Shown here piece by piece: positions 9,244 through 19,863 of a stretch of 64,000 nucleotides of DNA; positions within the stretch are counted from its first letter, which is position 1; every line of letters starts with the position of its first letter. The position numbers and the translations under genes were made by a program. The notes beneath the pieces were generated by a model. It saw nothing but the letters and a program-made list of their open reading frames with translations, did not search any database and had not been told where the DNA came from. The stretch comes from Shewanella gaetbuli (GTDB lineage: Bacteria; Pseudomonadota; Gammaproteobacteria; Enterobacterales; Shewanellaceae), in contig NZ_JAKIKP010000008.1 of the NCBI RefSeq assembly GCF_023284065.1, forward strand, positions 1 through 64,000, in the 5' to 3' direction.

Positions 9244-10296
9244 ATGTCGTTAGCCGAAATTCGCCATGATTGGCAAAAGTCTGAAATTGAAGCGTTATTT
9301 GCGTTGCCAATGAATGATTTATTGTTCAAAGCCCACAGTATTCATCGCGAAACCTTTGACCCTAACGAAGTGCAAATTAGTCGTTTATTGTCGATTAAAA
9401 CTGGCGCATGTCCTGAAGATTGTAAATACTGCCCGCAAAGTGCCCGTTATGATACCGGCCTTGAAAAAGAGCGCCTACTTGAAATAGAGAAAGTGTTAAC
9501 CGAGGCCAAAAGCGCCAAAGCTGCTGGAGCTTCTCGTTTTTGTATGGGAGCGGCATGGCGTAACCCACGCGACCGTGATATGCCATACTTAACTCAGATG
9601 GTAAAAGACGTGAAAGCGTTAGGCATGGAAACCTGTATGACATTAGGCATGTTGTCAAAACAGCAGTCAGATGAATTAGCTGAAGCAGGGCTAGATTATT
9701 ACAACCATAATTTAGATACGTCACCGGAATACTACGGTGATGTAATTACCACTCGTACTTATCAAAACCGTATTGATACCCTTAGCAATGTGCGTGCTTC
9801 AGGCATGAAAGTGTGTTCGGGTGGTATTGTTGGTATGGGTGAAAAAGCCACTGATCGTGCGGGGTTGTTACAACAACTGGCTAATCTTGAACAACATCCA
9901 GATTCAGTCCCCATTAATATGCTAGTAAAAGTGGCGGGTACTCCGTTTGAAAAGTTAGATGATTTAGACCCATTAGAGTTTGTTAAAACCATTGCAGTAG
10001 CGCGAATTATTATGCCTAAATCTCGGGTTAGATTATCAGCTGGGCGTGAAAACATGACCGATGAACTACAATCTATGTGCTTTTTTGCTGGTGCGAATTC
10101 AATTTTTTATGGCTGTAAATTACTGACCACACCTAACCCAGAAGAAAATGATGATATGACCTTGTTTAAGCGCTTAGGGTTACACCCTGAGCAAGGTCCA
10201 GCAGCCAATATTGAACAGGATTCGAACGTACTTGCTAAGGCAAATGCACAAAAAGATAAAGCCTCTAAACAGTTTTACGACGCTGCTGCGTTATAA
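9244..10296 (+). CDS. bioB: Biotin synthase
   Basis: BioB is a radical-SAM enzyme that inserts sulfur into dethiobiotin. The radical-SAM cluster cysteines are Cys56, Cys60 and Cys63 in [11 protein letters not shown]. The segments [14 protein letters not shown] and RLSAGRENM carry ligands of the second, sacrificial cluster region. The length of 350 residues is normal. The start is an ATG preceded by AAAGGA at good spacing. It is the first gene of the bioBFCD operon and leaves an 11-nt gap to bioF. Confidence 0.98.
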   Translation: MSLAEIRHDWQKSEIEALFALPMNDLLFKAHSIHRETFDPNEVQISRLLSIKTGACPEDCKYCPQSARYDTGLEKERLLEIEKVLTEAKSAKAAGASRFCMGAAWRNPRDRDMPYLTQMVKDVKALGMETCMTLGMLSKQQSDELAEAGLDYYNHNLDTSPEYYGDVITTRTYQNRIDTLSNVRASGMKVCSGGIVGMGEKATDRAGLLQQLANLEQHPDSVPINMLVKVAGTPFEKLDDLDPLEFVKTIAVARIIMPKSRVRLSAGRENMTDELQSMCFFAGANSIFYGCKLLTTPNPEENDDMTLFKRLGLHPEQGPAANIEQDSNVLAKANAQKDKASKQFYDAAAL

Positions 10297-10307
10297 AACG
10301 GTATTTT

Positions 10308-11444
10308 ATGACGCACCCGTTATATCAGAAAATCAATCACGCGCTTCAGATGCAGCAAAGCCAAGGCTTACTGCGTCAGCGTGATGTTTGTCATCGCGCT
10401 GAAAATTCGTCATTAATTGATTTTAGCCATAATGATTATCTTGGCCTTGCTAACTCGATTGAATTAACTCAAGCATTATTCGACGGTGCTACAACCTATG
10501 GTGTTGGCAGTAAAGCGTCTCCTTTAGTCAGTGGTTACTCTGCTGCGCATGTTGATCTTGAACAACAACTTTGTCGTTTAACAGGGCACCAAGCGGCCAT
10601 GCTTTTTTGCTCGGGTTATAGTGCCAATAGCGCATTAATGAGCACCTTGTTTACTCAGGCCGACACGGTAATTGCCGATAAGTTAGTACACGCTTCCATT
10701 ATTGACGGCATTCAGCATAGCGGTGCCAAGCTAGTGCGTTTTTTGCACAATGATTTATCCAGTGCTGAAAGATTATTAGCTAAACACCCCAATAGTGTTT
10801 TAGTTACCGAAAGTGTATTTAGCATGGACGGAGACAAAGCGCCATTGGCAGAATTAAGCCTGCTTTGTAAACAACATAATGCGTTAATGATTGTTGATGA
10901 TGCCCACGGTTTTGCAACTTCAAGAGACTTTGAGGCGACTTCCCGAGTGGCAGATGTGCAAGTGGTTACTTTTGGTAAAGCACTGGGGTGTCAGGGGGCT
11001 GCTGTTTTAGCCAAACAATCTGTGATTAATTACTTAGTGGCGAATGCCCGACATTATATTTACAGCACCGCATTATCACCGGCAAATGCCTACGTAGCTC
11101 ACAGCGCCATTAAGCTAGTACAGCAACAGCCTGAACGTATCACTCGCTTACATGACAATATTCACTTGTTTAAAGAGTTAGCTCAACAATCACAATTGCC
11201 ATTAATCGCGTCATTATCAGCTATTCAACCTGTGATAGTGGGCGGCAATGAGCAAACGCTTTCACTTGCTAATATGTTGGCTAAACTAGGGTTCAAAGTA
11301 GGTGCAATTCGTTCTCCTACGGTACCTAAAGGCTCTGAAAGGCTAAGAATCACGCTTAGTGCATCACATCAACCTCAACAAATTCACCAATTAGTATCGG
11401 CATTAAAAAAGCTGATGATTGATTGCAGTGGTGAGAAAGTATAA
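10308..11444 (+). CDS. bioF: 8-amino-7-oxononanoate synthase
   Basis: BioF is a PLP enzyme of the alpha-oxoamine synthase family that condenses pimeloyl-ACP with alanine. The 378-residue product shows DFSHNDYLGLA near the N-terminus. It also has the VDDAHGFA aspartate motif and the PLP lysine, Lys224, in TFGKALGCQGA. E. coli BioF has GDH...G in that region, so the sequence is ordinary. The stop codon directly abuts the bioC ATG, which implies translational coupling. Confidence 0.97.
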   Translation: MTHPLYQKINHALQMQQSQGLLRQRDVCHRAENSSLIDFSHNDYLGLANSIELTQALFDGATTYGVGSKASPLVSGYSAAHVDLEQQLCRLTGHQAAMLFCSGYSANSALMSTLFTQADTVIADKLVHASIIDGIQHSGAKLVRFLHNDLSSAERLLAKHPNSVLVTESVFSMDGDKAPLAELSLLCKQHNALMIVDDAHGFATSRDFEATSRVADVQVVTFGKALGCQGAAVLAKQSVINYLVANARHYIYSTALSPANAYVAHSAIKLVQQQPERITRLHDNIHLFKELAQQSQLPLIASLSAIQPVIVGGNEQTLSLANMLAKLGFKVGAIRSPTVPKGSERLRITLSASHQPQQIHQLVSALKKLMIDCSGEKV

Positions 11445-12209
11445 ATGTTAGCAAAATCAGTCGCCAATACCTTTTCACAAGCGGCATCTCATTATAAACA
11501 ACATGATGTAGTACAACGGTTGACCGCTGATATCTTAATGAGTCAATCAAGGTTGTCAGGTCATTTGTTAGATATAGGCTGCGGTCCTGGAACAGACTTT
11601 AGTGCATTTAAACCACTCACAAAGGTGACCGCAGTTGATATTGCCCCAGGTATGTTAGAGCAAGTTGCCCAACATTTTCCGCACTATCAAACCCTGTGTA
11701 GCGACGCACAAAATATGGGCATTAATGCCAACAGTGTTGATCATGTTTATTCAAATTTAGCCTTGCAATGGTGCCAAGATTATCCGCAAGCTATTGCTGA
11801 AATTCATCGAGTTTTGGTGGATAAAGGGGAATGTCATTTAGCCATTGTTAGCGCAGGCAGTTTGCCACAGCTAAAACAGTTAGGCTTTAGAATTAATCAC
11901 TTTAATCATCAGACGGCATTGTTAAGCCCGTTTATTTCTAGCCAAAATAATGACAATGATACTTCTCATTGGCAACTAATCAGCTCTGCCGAGCAAACTG
12001 TAACGGTTTACTTTGACGATTTACGTAGCCTGTTGTATTCCATTAAAGGCGTTGGCGCTACGGCTGGTGGAAATGATGCAGGTGTTCAAGGTGTTTTAAC
12101 TAAATCACAGTGGGCTAAACGCCTTGAATTAGCCAAGCAATTATCCACTCACCAAGGTATACCACTCAGTTATCAAGTGGTATTTATTCATGCGAAGAAA
12201 GCTACATAA
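11445..12209 (+). CDS. bioC: Malonyl-ACP O-methyltransferase
   Basis: BioC methylates malonyl-ACP to disguise it for pimelate assembly by fatty acid synthesis. The 254-residue class I SAM methyltransferase has motif I (LLDIGCGPGTD) at about residues 42-52. It also has the following acidic strand (VTAVDIAPGML) and the SNLALQWC segment typical of BioC. The ATG starts immediately after the bioF stop, with no intergenic base. The internal GVGATAGG stretch matches the BioC-type insertion region. Confidence 0.95.
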   Translation: MLAKSVANTFSQAASHYKQHDVVQRLTADILMSQSRLSGHLLDIGCGPGTDFSAFKPLTKVTAVDIAPGMLEQVAQHFPHYQTLCSDAQNMGINANSVDHVYSNLALQWCQDYPQAIAEIHRVLVDKGECHLAIVSAGSLPQLKQLGFRINHFNHQTALLSPFISSQNNDNDTSHWQLISSAEQTVTVYFDDLRSLLYSIKGVGATAGGNDAGVQGVLTKSQWAKRLELAKQLSTHQGIPLSYQVVFIHAKKAT

Positions 12210-12222
12210 AGGAGCCATTTAA

Positions 12223-12906
12223 ATGATCTATTTTGTCACAGGTACTGATACCGATAGTGGAAAAACCTTGGTTTCGGCTAGTTTACTGTTTAAGGCAGCA
12301 GGCAAAAAATGCGGCTTTAAACCTATCGCTTCAGGTTGTGACGAGACCCATGAAGGATTGCGAAATAGTGATGCTTTAGCCTTAATGGCACAATCTAATA
12401 TGGGCTTGAATTACGAAAAAATTAACCCGATAACCTTTAAACCTGCTATTGCGCCACATATTGCCGCACAGCAAGTAGGCATGCAGTTAAGCGCCCAGCA
12501 AACACTGGCATTATTAGATATTGACCTATTACAACGAGCGGATTTTGCTTTAATAGAAGGTGCTGGAGGTTGGCGCTTACCATTGGGCAATGGCGAGTAT
12601 TTATCAGATACTGTTCAGTTATTAAATAAGCAGTTAAATAAGCTTCAGCCTCAACAAGAACTTCAAGTTATTATTGTTGTTGGTATGAAATTAGGTTGTT
12701 TAAACCATGCGTTACTAACAGTTGAAGCCGTCCAAGCTGATGGGCTTACTATTGGTGGTTGGGTTGCTAATCAGGTTGATGCCAACATGAGTGAAGTTGA
12801 GGCAAATTTATCTAGTTTAAAAGCATTAATGCCAGGTAAGTTTTTGGGTTATGTCCCTTTTTTACCACAACCGTCAGTACAAAATGCCGCTCAATATTTG
12901 AGTTGA
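12223..12906 (+). CDS. bioD: Dethiobiotin synthetase
   Basis: BioD is an ATP-dependent carboxylase that closes the ureido ring of dethiobiotin. The P-loop variant GTDTDSGKT is at residues 7-15, and EGAGGWRLPL is the conserved substrate and metal-binding loop. The 227-residue length is normal. A GGAG site precedes the ATG. It is the last gene of the operon. Its final roughly 30 nt and the sequence just beyond reappear 230 bp downstream in a repeat array, so the 3' end has taken part in a local tandem duplication. Confidence 0.97.
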   Translation: MIYFVTGTDTDSGKTLVSASLLFKAAGKKCGFKPIASGCDETHEGLRNSDALALMAQSNMGLNYEKINPITFKPAIAPHIAAQQVGMQLSAQQTLALLDIDLLQRADFALIEGAGGWRLPLGNGEYLSDTVQLLNKQLNKLQPQQELQVIIVVGMKLGCLNHALLTVEAVQADGLTIGGWVANQVDANMSEVEANLSSLKALMPGKFLGYVPFLPQPSVQNAAQYLS

Positions 12907-13362
12907 GGAAGCAGATTCCGGCCCAAAAACATCACCGGAATGACGTTCGTTGAGTATCGTCGGAATGATGTTTGTTGAGCATCGTCAGAATGACGTTCGT
13001 TGAGTATCATAAGAATGATGTACGTTGAGTATCGTCGCTGATGTTGATAAAAGTCCTATACGTCGCCCTCGAGATCTTTTATCGAGGGTCTGCTTTAGTT
13101 TTGTCAGCATAGAAAGCCGCTCAATATTTTAGTTGAAAAAGCAGATTCCGGCCCAAAAGCATCACCGGAATGACGTTCGTTGAGTATCGTCGGAATGATG
13201 TTCGTCGGAATGATGTTCGTTGAGCATCGTCGGAATGATGTACGTCGGAATGATGTTCGTTGAGCATCATAAGAATGATGTACGTTAAGTCTCGTCTCTG
13301 ATGTTGATAAAAGTCCTATACGTCACCCTCGAGATCTTTTATCGAGGGTCTGCTTTGGATTT
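12872..13362 (+). repeat. Repeat array B: duplicated bioD tip plus MITE/REP-like hairpins and 25-bp units
   Basis: Two tandem copies cover about 12872-13097 and 13102-13357. Each consists of the bioD 3' tip, hairpin P2 (ATTCCGGC...CCGGAAT), a run of 25-bp units (starting at 12936, 12961, 12986 and 13011 in the first copy), and hairpin P1 (CCCTCGA...TCGAGGG). The offset between copies is 230 bp at the left end and 260 bp at P1, because the second copy carries extra short units. The elements belong to the family seen at 6729-7621 and 39830-39993. The rest of the gap to xthA holds nothing clear. Confidence 0.85.
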
Positions 13363-13446
13363 CTATTCATAAAAAATGAAGTTAATTAAGGGGATGAATA
13401 CCACTGTTCTGAAGGTACTCATCCCAATGTAGCTAAGGCGTTTAAG

Positions 13447-14253
13447 TTATTTAAACGTCGTCCAAATTGGCGCGTGATCAGAAGGCTTTTCTATACCACG
13501 TAAATCATAGTCCACGTCAGACTCTACGGCTCGTTCGAGTAAAGAGCGCGTGGCTAAAATGACGTCGATGCGTAATCCTCGGTTGTCGTTGAAGCCTTTG
13601 CTGCGGTAATCAAACCATGAGTAGCGGTCAGTACGAGTTGGGTGCAACTGCCTGAAACTGTCAACAAACCCCCAATCTTTTAAGGTTTGAAGCCATTCAC
13701 GTTCTTCGGGTTGAAAACTACATTTACCGGTTTTTAGCCAACGTTTTGCATTTACTTCGCCAATACCAATGTCTAAATCAATAGGTGAAATATTAATATC
13801 ACCGATCACCGCTATATCTTCATCCGGAGAATGATAAGTATTGAGGTGGGTCATTAGATCTTGGTAAAACTTTCGCTTTGCCGGAAACTTGGTTTCGTGA
13901 TGAATACTTTCACCTTGTGGGAAGTAACCATTCATTACGGTAAGTACTCGACCATTTTCTTGGGAAAATTGGCCTATAATCAGTCGGCGTTGGGCATCAT
14001 CTGCGTCAGTGTCAAACCCTTTAATGACTTTCAACGGCTCAGCTTTAGACAACATTGCAACACCATAGTGCGCTTTACCACCATGATAATGAACCTTGTA
14101 ACCCATGGCTTCGACGTCGGCCAATGGAAAGGCTTCATCGTGTACTTTTGTTTCTTGTAAGCCAATAATATCGGGCTGATGACTGTCAATCAGTGCTTGA
14201 AGCTGGTGTAACCGTGCTCTCAGTCCGTTGATGTTAAATGAAACAATCTTCAT
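13447..14253 (-). CDS. xthA: Exodeoxyribonuclease III
   Basis: XthA is an AP endonuclease and 3'-5' exonuclease of base excision repair (EEP fold). The 268-residue product begins [14 protein letters not shown]. It contains the metal-binding Glu in LQETKVHD and the catalytic IGDINISP motif (Asp and Asn), and it ends with the SDHAPIW His motif. Length and motifs are those of E. coli Xth. Its ATG abuts the yciI stop, so the two share a transcript. Confidence 0.97.
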   Translation of the reverse strand: MKIVSFNINGLRARLHQLQALIDSHQPDIIGLQETKVHDEAFPLADVEAMGYKVHYHGGKAHYGVAMLSKAEPLKVIKGFDTDADDAQRRLIIGQFSQENGRVLTVMNGYFPQGESIHHETKFPAKRKFYQDLMTHLNTYHSPDEDIAVIGDINISPIDLDIGIGEVNAKRWLKTGKCSFQPEEREWLQTLKDWGFVDSFRQLHPTRTDRYSWFDYRSKGFNDNRGLRIDVILATRSLLERAVESDVDYDLRGIEKPSDHAPIWTTFK

Positions 14254-14549
14254 TAAAATACCTTTTTAAATGGCTTAACGATGACGTTTTTATACACACC
14301 GGCACCTATGTATGGGTCAACATCTGCCCATGCTTGCGCAGCTTCTAGTGATTCAAAATCAGCGACAACTAGTGATCCGGTAAAGCCTGCTTCGCCTGGA
14401 TTTTCATTGTCGATGGCAGGATGTGGGCCTGCGGTCAACAAACGGCCTTCATCGGCTAAAGCTTGTAATCTTGCTAAGTGTTCTGCACGAACAGATAAAC
14501 GTTTTTCTAAACTGTTTTCAACATCTTGAGAAGAGATCATATACCACAT
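14253..14549 (-). CDS. yciI: YciI family protein
   Basis: This 98-residue protein closely follows the YciI family pattern. It has [33 protein letters not shown] in outline, [25 protein letters not shown], and the C-terminal VKPFKKVF. The conserved His and Asp of the proposed active-site dyad are present. The structure is a ferredoxin-like dimer related to muconolactone isomerase, but the physiological reaction is unknown. It shares one nucleotide with xthA downstream. YciB, encoded just upstream, is its usual neighbour. Confidence 0.93.
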   Translation of the reverse strand: MWYMISSQDVENSLEKRLSVRAEHLARLQALADEGRLLTAGPHPAIDNENPGEAGFTGSLVVADFESLEAAQAWADVDPYIGAGVYKNVIVKPFKKVF

Positions 14550-14592
14550 ATTACTGGCTCCATTGCTAGTATGTTGTAAAAAAGGGACACTT

Positions 14593-15135
14593 TTATTGAC
14601 TTTCGTCGGGTGTATTTTCCATATGTTTAAATAAATAAACCACGGTGAGAACGGTATTAATTAAGGTTAAGGCGGTTAAACCAAACACTTTGAAATTAAC
14701 CCAAGTTTCAAGCGGAAGACTAAAGGCAACATAGATATTGGCAATTCCGCATAGCACAAAGAAACTGACCCAATACCAAGTGACTTGTTGCCAAATACGG
14801 TCTTTTACCTGCATTTCTTTACCAAGCATTGCTTTTAGAATAGGTTTCCCCATTATTTGGCTGGCTGCAAGCGCTATGGCAAACAGGCCATAAACGATGG
14901 TGACTTTCCATTTTATGAAAGCGTCGTCATGGAAGAAAAGCGTTAACGCACCAAATACGGTCACCACAGCAAAGGTGATTAAGTGCATTTTTTCAATTTG
15001 TTTGTAAATGAGGTAAGTCAGAATAAGTTGCAGTGCGGTCGCGGCAATAAGCGCGCCGGTTGCAGTGTAAATATCAACAAATTTATAAACGGCAAAAAAT
15101 ATAACTAGGGGTAAAAAATCAAGCAATTGTTTCAT
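14593..15135 (-). CDS. yciB: Inner membrane-spanning protein YciB (septation protein A)
   Basis: This 180-residue polytopic inner membrane protein begins [19 protein letters not shown], the hallmark of YciB/IspZ. It has about five hydrophobic segments. In E. coli it interacts with cell elongation and division proteins and affects envelope integrity; its molecular activity is not settled. It is followed by yciI and xthA on the same strand, the order seen in related bacteria. Confidence 0.95.
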   Translation of the reverse strand: MKQLLDFLPLVIFFAVYKFVDIYTATGALIAATALQLILTYLIYKQIEKMHLITFAVVTVFGALTLFFHDDAFIKWKVTIVYGLFAIALAASQIMGKPILKAMLGKEMQVKDRIWQQVTWYWVSFFVLCGIANIYVAFSLPLETWVNFKVFGLTALTLINTVLTVVYLFKHMENTPDESQ

Positions 15136-15291
15136 TATTAGTTAACTTAATTGTTGGCTGCAATGTCCGTCTGCACTGAATAAAATAATGGCTGAGTGTA
15201 GCATGTTAGCAAGGTTTTGGAGAACCCAATTCTATTCAATTCGAGTTAAATTAACTTCATATGAGCAAGGTTTTTGTTTGGCCTTTAGCGG

Positions 15292-16197
15292 TTATTCAAT
15301 AGCCGTGAGCCATAAGTGCTTTTCATTTAATAATTCTGCACTTTTGGGGGAGAGTAACGGGTTAGCAATTTCAAACTCAATACGTTTATCTAATTGGGCT
15401 TTTTCAATAATTCCTTCAGTAATGGGATGGTTATAAAACAGTTGGTCAAAGCTGCCATCACTGATGGCAATGCGTAAACCTTTTTCTATTCTGGCAGCAA
15501 GTTTGACGTTGTCTTTATTAACAAAAAAGTAGATTGGTGCTGCGTATCGTAATAATAAACGTGACTCTAATGCTAAATCATCTCTTCTGGCTAATTCATC
15601 CCATGGTTCATGTATGGCGCGGGGAAAATAATCAAATCGCTGTTTTACTAGCATGGCTAAAAGTTTACTTGCAGAGCCTGAAATAACACTAAAGCCATTT
15701 TGTTGCAGTATGGTGGTGTCAGGCCAGTCAGAACCTTGGCCAATTAACACCCGTTTAAATTCTGCTAGGGTATTAATTTGATCAAATTGGGCTTGCCCCT
15801 CTTTTCGAATAATCCCAATTCGATATCCCATTAAGCCTTTTAGTAATGGTATATAAACCGCTTGTAGTTGACTCTCCCTTTCTATTGAAGTCATGGTCCA
15901 AACTATATCTATGTGTTGATTCGCTTGTACCAGTTTGACCGTTCGACCTTGTGGCATTTCTAATTCAACAGGGGTCATTTTATAGGGACCAAAATCTGCG
16001 GTGGTTTTTTGTAATGCTAATTCAAGTAGGGAAATATAATAAGCTTGTTTAGGGTCAACAAACTGTGTGGAAATATTATATTTAACCTCATACAAAGTAG
16101 GGGAATTGTTTGAGCTATTAGCCAATACATACTGGGTGCCAGAATAGAGCAACAAGTAAATAAGTAAGCTGTGTAAAAACAAGCGTCGTAGCATCAA
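15292..16197 (-). CDS. Periplasmic substrate-binding-like protein (SBP family 3 type)
   Basis: This 301-residue protein has an N-terminal signal peptide (two Arg, a Leu-rich core and a likely cut after VLA at about residue 27). The rest resembles bacterial periplasmic solute-binding proteins of family 3: a two-lobe pattern with LAEFKRVLIGQGSDWPD and a C-terminal KGLRIAISDGSFDQLF helix. No ABC permease or ATPase lies nearby. Such orphan SBPs in Shewanella and Vibrio may act as sensors or be relics. The gene lies between yciB and the trp operon on the same strand, and the ligand cannot be predicted. Confidence 0.8.
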   Translation of the reverse strand: MMLRRLFLHSLLIYLLLYSGTQYVLANSSNNSPTLYEVKYNISTQFVDPKQAYYISLLELALQKTTADFGPYKMTPVELEMPQGRTVKLVQANQHIDIVWTMTSIERESQLQAVYIPLLKGLMGYRIGIIRKEGQAQFDQINTLAEFKRVLIGQGSDWPDTTILQQNGFSVISGSASKLLAMLVKQRFDYFPRAIHEPWDELARRDDLALESRLLLRYAAPIYFFVNKDNVKLAARIEKGLRIAISDGSFDQLFYNHPITEGIIEKAQLDKRIEFEIANPLLSPKSAELLNEKHLWLTAIE

Positions 16198-16238
16198 CTT
16201 CCTATGTATCTAAGAGACTTATACCGAGTATAGCAGGC

Positions 16239-16267
16239 AAAAAAAAAGGAGCATGATTGGCTCCTTT
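16239..16267 (-). terminator. Rho-independent terminator of the trp operon
   Basis: AAAGGAGC and GCTCCTTT (16245-16252 and 16260-16267) form an 8-bp stem with a 7-nt loop. On the minus strand this is followed by a run of nine T, and it lies about 50 nt beyond the trpA stop. Confidence 0.85.
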
Positions 16268-16316
16268 CTAATTTCAAAACATTGAGTTTACAATCTACAA
16301 CTTTTAACTGATAGGG

Positions 16317-17126
16317 TTACAATGCGGTCGCCGCTTTCATGTTACGGGTAAACTCAGCTAATTCAGCGAGTAATGCTGTTTGGTCATGCTGGTTTTTTTC
16401 AATAATTTTAACCACTGCCGATCCAGAAATTGCGCCTGCTGCGCCCGCTTTTAATGCTGCGCTAACTTGAGCGGGTTCGGCGATACCAAAACCGAGTAGC
16501 GGAGGCGGGGCGTTAAATTCAGCTAATTTTGCTAAAATTTCTTCCACTGGAGTACCCGCTTTTGATTCTGTGCCTGTTACGCCTGCACGCGACAATAAGT
16601 AAGTATACCCTTGGCTAGATTCACTAACTTGCTTAAGGGTTTGGCTGTCACCATTGGGTGGCGCAATAAATATAGGTGCAACTTGATGCTTTTTAGCGGC
16701 TTCAATAAATGGCGCAGCTTCTTCAACAGGCACGTCAGCAATTAATACCGAGTCGACCCCAACGGCTTGAGCTTTGGCATAAAATTCATCAATGCCATTA
16801 GCAAAAACCAAGTTGGCGTATAGCAGTAAACCTATGGGTAACTCTGGGTATAAAGCACGAATTTTAGCAATGAGTTCAAAGCAATCTTCAGGGGTCGTGC
16901 CTGCGTCTAATGAACGTAAGTTTGCCCCTTGAATCACTGGGCCATCAGCTAATGGATCTGAAAACGGAAATCCTAGCTCTAATGCATCGGCTCCGTTATC
17001 AACTAAAGTTTTAATAATTTCAAATGACACTTCAACACTAGGGTCACCTAAGGTTACAAATGGTACAAAAGCACCTTGTTGTTTTTGCTTTAGGGCGGCA
17101 AACGCTGCCTGATATCGATTACTCAT
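16317..17126 (-). CDS. trpA: Tryptophan synthase alpha subunit
   Basis: TrpA cleaves indole-3-glycerol phosphate and channels indole to TrpB. The 269-residue TIM barrel has the catalytic Glu in [16 protein letters not shown] and the catalytic Asp in [11 protein letters not shown]. The phosphate-binding [10 protein letters not shown] and GAISGSAVV segments are also present. It is the last gene of the trp operon and overlaps the trpB 3' end by 8 nt, which indicates translational coupling. Confidence 0.98.
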   Translation of the reverse strand: MSNRYQAAFAALKQKQQGAFVPFVTLGDPSVEVSFEIIKTLVDNGADALELGFPFSDPLADGPVIQGANLRSLDAGTTPEDCFELIAKIRALYPELPIGLLLYANLVFANGIDEFYAKAQAVGVDSVLIADVPVEEAAPFIEAAKKHQVAPIFIAPPNGDSQTLKQVSESSQGYTYLLSRAGVTGTESKAGTPVEEILAKLAEFNAPPPLLGFGIAEPAQVSAALKAGAAGAISGSAVVKIIEKNQHDQTALLAELAEFTRNMKAATAL

Positions 17127-18324
17127 TGCCGCTCTCCTGTTGTTTGGCCGTTAAAATGTCAGATACTGTGAAAATGTCTTTATCGCCCCGTCCTGATAAG
17201 TTGACCACTAATAGGGTTTCTTTAGTCGCCTCTTTAGCAAGACGCACCGCATAGGCGATGGCATGTGCTGATTCTAGTGCCGGAATAATGCCTTCTGTTC
17301 TGGCTAGCAATTGGAAAGTTTCTAATGCTTCGTCATCGGTTGCTGATTCATAACGCGCGCGGCCAATGGCGTTAAGGTGCGCATGTTGTGGTCCAACTGA
17401 TGGAAAGTCTAACCCAGCTGAAACCGAATATGACTCTTCAATTTGGCCGTGGGTATCTTGCATTAATGGCGCTTTCATCCCAAAGAAAATACCGGTTTTA
17501 CCATGTTTTAGTGGAGCGCCATGCATAGGGGTGTCGATACCTTTACCCGCTGGCTCGACGCCAATTAACTCAACTGATTCTTCATCAATAAAGTCGGCAA
17601 ACATACCAATGGCGTTTGAGCCGCCGCCAACACAGGCAATAACGGCATCTGGTAGGCGGCCTTCTTTTTCAAGAATTTGCTTTTTGGTTTCTTCACCAAT
17701 CATACGTTGAAATTCACGCACAATGGTTGGGAAAGGATGTGGCCCCGCGGCCGTACCCAGTAAATAGTGCGCTTTGTCATAGCTGGCAGACCAGTCGCGC
17801 ATGGCTTCGTTACAGGCATCTTTTAAGGTTGATGAGCCAGAGGTGACCGGAATCACTTCTGCGCCCATTAATCGCATTCTAAATACGTTTGGCGATTGGC
17901 GCTCAACGTCTTTGGCACCCATGTACACTTTGCACTTTAAATCTAATAAGGCACAGGCTAGGGCGGTGGCAACACCATGTTGCCCTGCGCCGGTTTCTGC
18001 AATAATTTCTTTTTTCCCCATGCGTTTGGCTAGCAATGCTTGGCCTAATACTTGGTTAGTTTTGTGCGCACCACCGTGTAATAAGTCTTCACGTTTTAGG
18101 TAAATTTTGACCAGTGGGTTAGGACTTAAATTACGAGTTAGGGTAAGGGCGGTAGGGCGACCAGCATAGTTTTTCAATAAATCAGTAAACTCTGCTTGAA
18201 ACTCTGGGTCTTGCTGCGCGTCAACAAAGGCTTTTTCTAACTGCTTTAAGGCAGGTACAAGAATTTGCGGAACATACATTCCACCATATTCTCCGAAGTA
18301 AGGGTTAAGCTCTAGCTTGTCCAT
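17119..18324 (-). CDS. trpB: Tryptophan synthase beta subunit
   Basis: TrpB is the PLP subunit that condenses indole with serine. The product begins [15 protein letters not shown] and has the PLP lysine Lys88 in HGGAHKTNQ. The phosphate-binding loop [10 protein letters not shown] and the C-terminal SGRGDKD are also present. The ATG at 18324 is preferred over one at 18348, because ACAGGACA precedes it at proper spacing and the resulting 401 residues match the family. The trpB-trpA overlap is 8 nt, and 111 nt separate it from trpCF. Confidence 0.98.
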   Translation of the reverse strand: MDKLELNPYFGEYGGMYVPQILVPALKQLEKAFVDAQQDPEFQAEFTDLLKNYAGRPTALTLTRNLSPNPLVKIYLKREDLLHGGAHKTNQVLGQALLAKRMGKKEIIAETGAGQHGVATALACALLDLKCKVYMGAKDVERQSPNVFRMRLMGAEVIPVTSGSSTLKDACNEAMRDWSASYDKAHYLLGTAAGPHPFPTIVREFQRMIGEETKKQILEKEGRLPDAVIACVGGGSNAIGMFADFIDEESVELIGVEPAGKGIDTPMHGAPLKHGKTGIFFGMKAPLMQDTHGQIEESYSVSAGLDFPSVGPQHAHLNAIGRARYESATDDEALETFQLLARTEGIIPALESAHAIAYAVRLAKEATKETLLVVNLSGRGDKDIFTVSDILTAKQQESGNE

Positions 18325-18435
18325 AATATTGTCCTGTTGGTAAACCATTTTGCATTGGCAAAGTGGCTTTAATATTGGTTTTATTGACTCAGTTGTTATG
18401 GGTTAACAATGTTGAGTGGCTAAAATGTTATGTCA

Positions 18436-19851
18436 TTAGTTTTGTCTTAAAGTGCTAAAAACTCGTTTTAGCAATTGATGATCTTTTATCCCCGCCGCTG
18501 ATTCGACACCTGAATTGAAATCTAATCCAAAGTAGCCTTGTTGATTGGCCTGCAGAGCATTGTCGGCATTTAATCCACCGGCAAGCATGGCACTTTCTTT
18601 ATCTGTTACGGCCAATTGCCAATCAAAGCTATTGCCGGTTCCACCAAACTGAGCGGCAGTTTTGCTGTCGTATAGGTAACGATGTACGCCCTTAGGTTGA
18701 GGGGCAATGCTGTTGTCTTGGGTGTTAACAGCAACGGCTTTCCATATTTCACATGTGGCTTTGGTGGCCGATATTTTTTCAGATAACTCAGCTATTTCAA
18801 GCTCAGTTTCATTGCCGTGCAATTGTACTGCTGCCAGTTGTAATTGACTTACTGCCGTCATAATGTCATTGACGTTGGCGTTAACAAACACGCCGACTAG
18901 TTTTAAACCAATACCTTGCTGATGCATTTGTGAAACGAGTTCATTGGCTTGTTCAAGACTAACAGCTCGAGGTGATGATGGGTGGAAAATCAGTCCTCCA
19001 TATACGCCGCCACATTCAGCTACCGCTTTTATGTCATCAATGCGAGTTAAGCCGCATACTTTATTTGGGCCATAAATAAGTTGTCTGCAAGCAAGGTCGA
19101 TATCCTCTTGCGCCATAATAGAGCTGCCCACTAAATAACCGTCGACCAAAGGATTAAGACGTTTAACTTGGTCATTGGTGTAAATGCCTGACTCGCTGAT
19201 CACCACTCTGTCTGATGGAATATGCGGAGCAAGCTCTTCTGTCGTTGCCAGATCGGTTGATAAGTCTCTTAAGTTACGATTATTAATACCAATAATGGGC
19301 GCATTTAACGCAATTGCACGGTGAAGCTCAGCTTCATTGCTGACCTCGGTTAAGGTGTCTAATTGGTACTTAGCGGCTTCTTCAGCGAGTAGTTGGTATT
19401 GAGTGTCATCTAAAACCGACAACATCAATAATACCGCATCTGCGCCTTGGTGGGCTGCGAGTTTGACTTGATATGGGTCAACAAAAAAATCTTTACAAAG
19501 AATAGGCTGGCTAACGCGAGCGCGAACTTTAGGGATGTAATCCATATCGCCTTGAAAAAACTCTTCGTCAGTTAATACTGAAATACCTGCTGCGTAACGA
19601 GTATAAATGTCTGCTATGGCTTCTACATCAAAAACTGGACGAATTAATCCTTTAGATGGGCTGGCTTTTTTGCATTCAAAAATATATTGCGCATTAGGTT
19701 GTTTAAGTGCGTCAAACAAGCTTCTATCTGATATTTTTGGGGCTAATGTCGTTTCTGGAAAACGTGTTTTAAGTGCGGCAATATGTGCCACTTTTGTATC
19801 AACAATGCGGGTTAATACGTTGGACTCTTTTGTGGGTTGTTGCTGATTCAT
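18436..19851 (-). CDS. trpCF: Bifunctional indole-3-glycerol phosphate synthase / phosphoribosylanthranilate isomerase
   Basis: This 471-residue fusion carries TrpC in the N-terminal half and TrpF in the C-terminal half. The IGPS barrel shows FECKKASPSKGLIR, ILCKDFFVDPYQ and the VISESGIYT phosphate loop. PRAI begins near residue 265 with NKVCGLTRIDDIK, where the Cys is catalytic, and ends with AGGLNADN and GLDFNSGVE. The fused state is normal for enteric and Shewanella trp operons. The gap to trpD is 12 nt. Confidence 0.98.
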   Translation of the reverse strand: MNQQQPTKESNVLTRIVDTKVAHIAALKTRFPETTLAPKISDRSLFDALKQPNAQYIFECKKASPSKGLIRPVFDVEAIADIYTRYAAGISVLTDEEFFQGDMDYIPKVRARVSQPILCKDFFVDPYQVKLAAHQGADAVLLMLSVLDDTQYQLLAEEAAKYQLDTLTEVSNEAELHRAIALNAPIIGINNRNLRDLSTDLATTEELAPHIPSDRVVISESGIYTNDQVKRLNPLVDGYLVGSSIMAQEDIDLACRQLIYGPNKVCGLTRIDDIKAVAECGGVYGGLIFHPSSPRAVSLEQANELVSQMHQQGIGLKLVGVFVNANVNDIMTAVSQLQLAAVQLHGNETELEIAELSEKISATKATCEIWKAVAVNTQDNSIAPQPKGVHRYLYDSKTAAQFGGTGNSFDWQLAVTDKESAMLAGGLNADNALQANQQGYFGLDFNSGVESAAGIKDHQLLKRVFSTLRQN

Positions 19852-19863
19852 TACATTTTGCCC

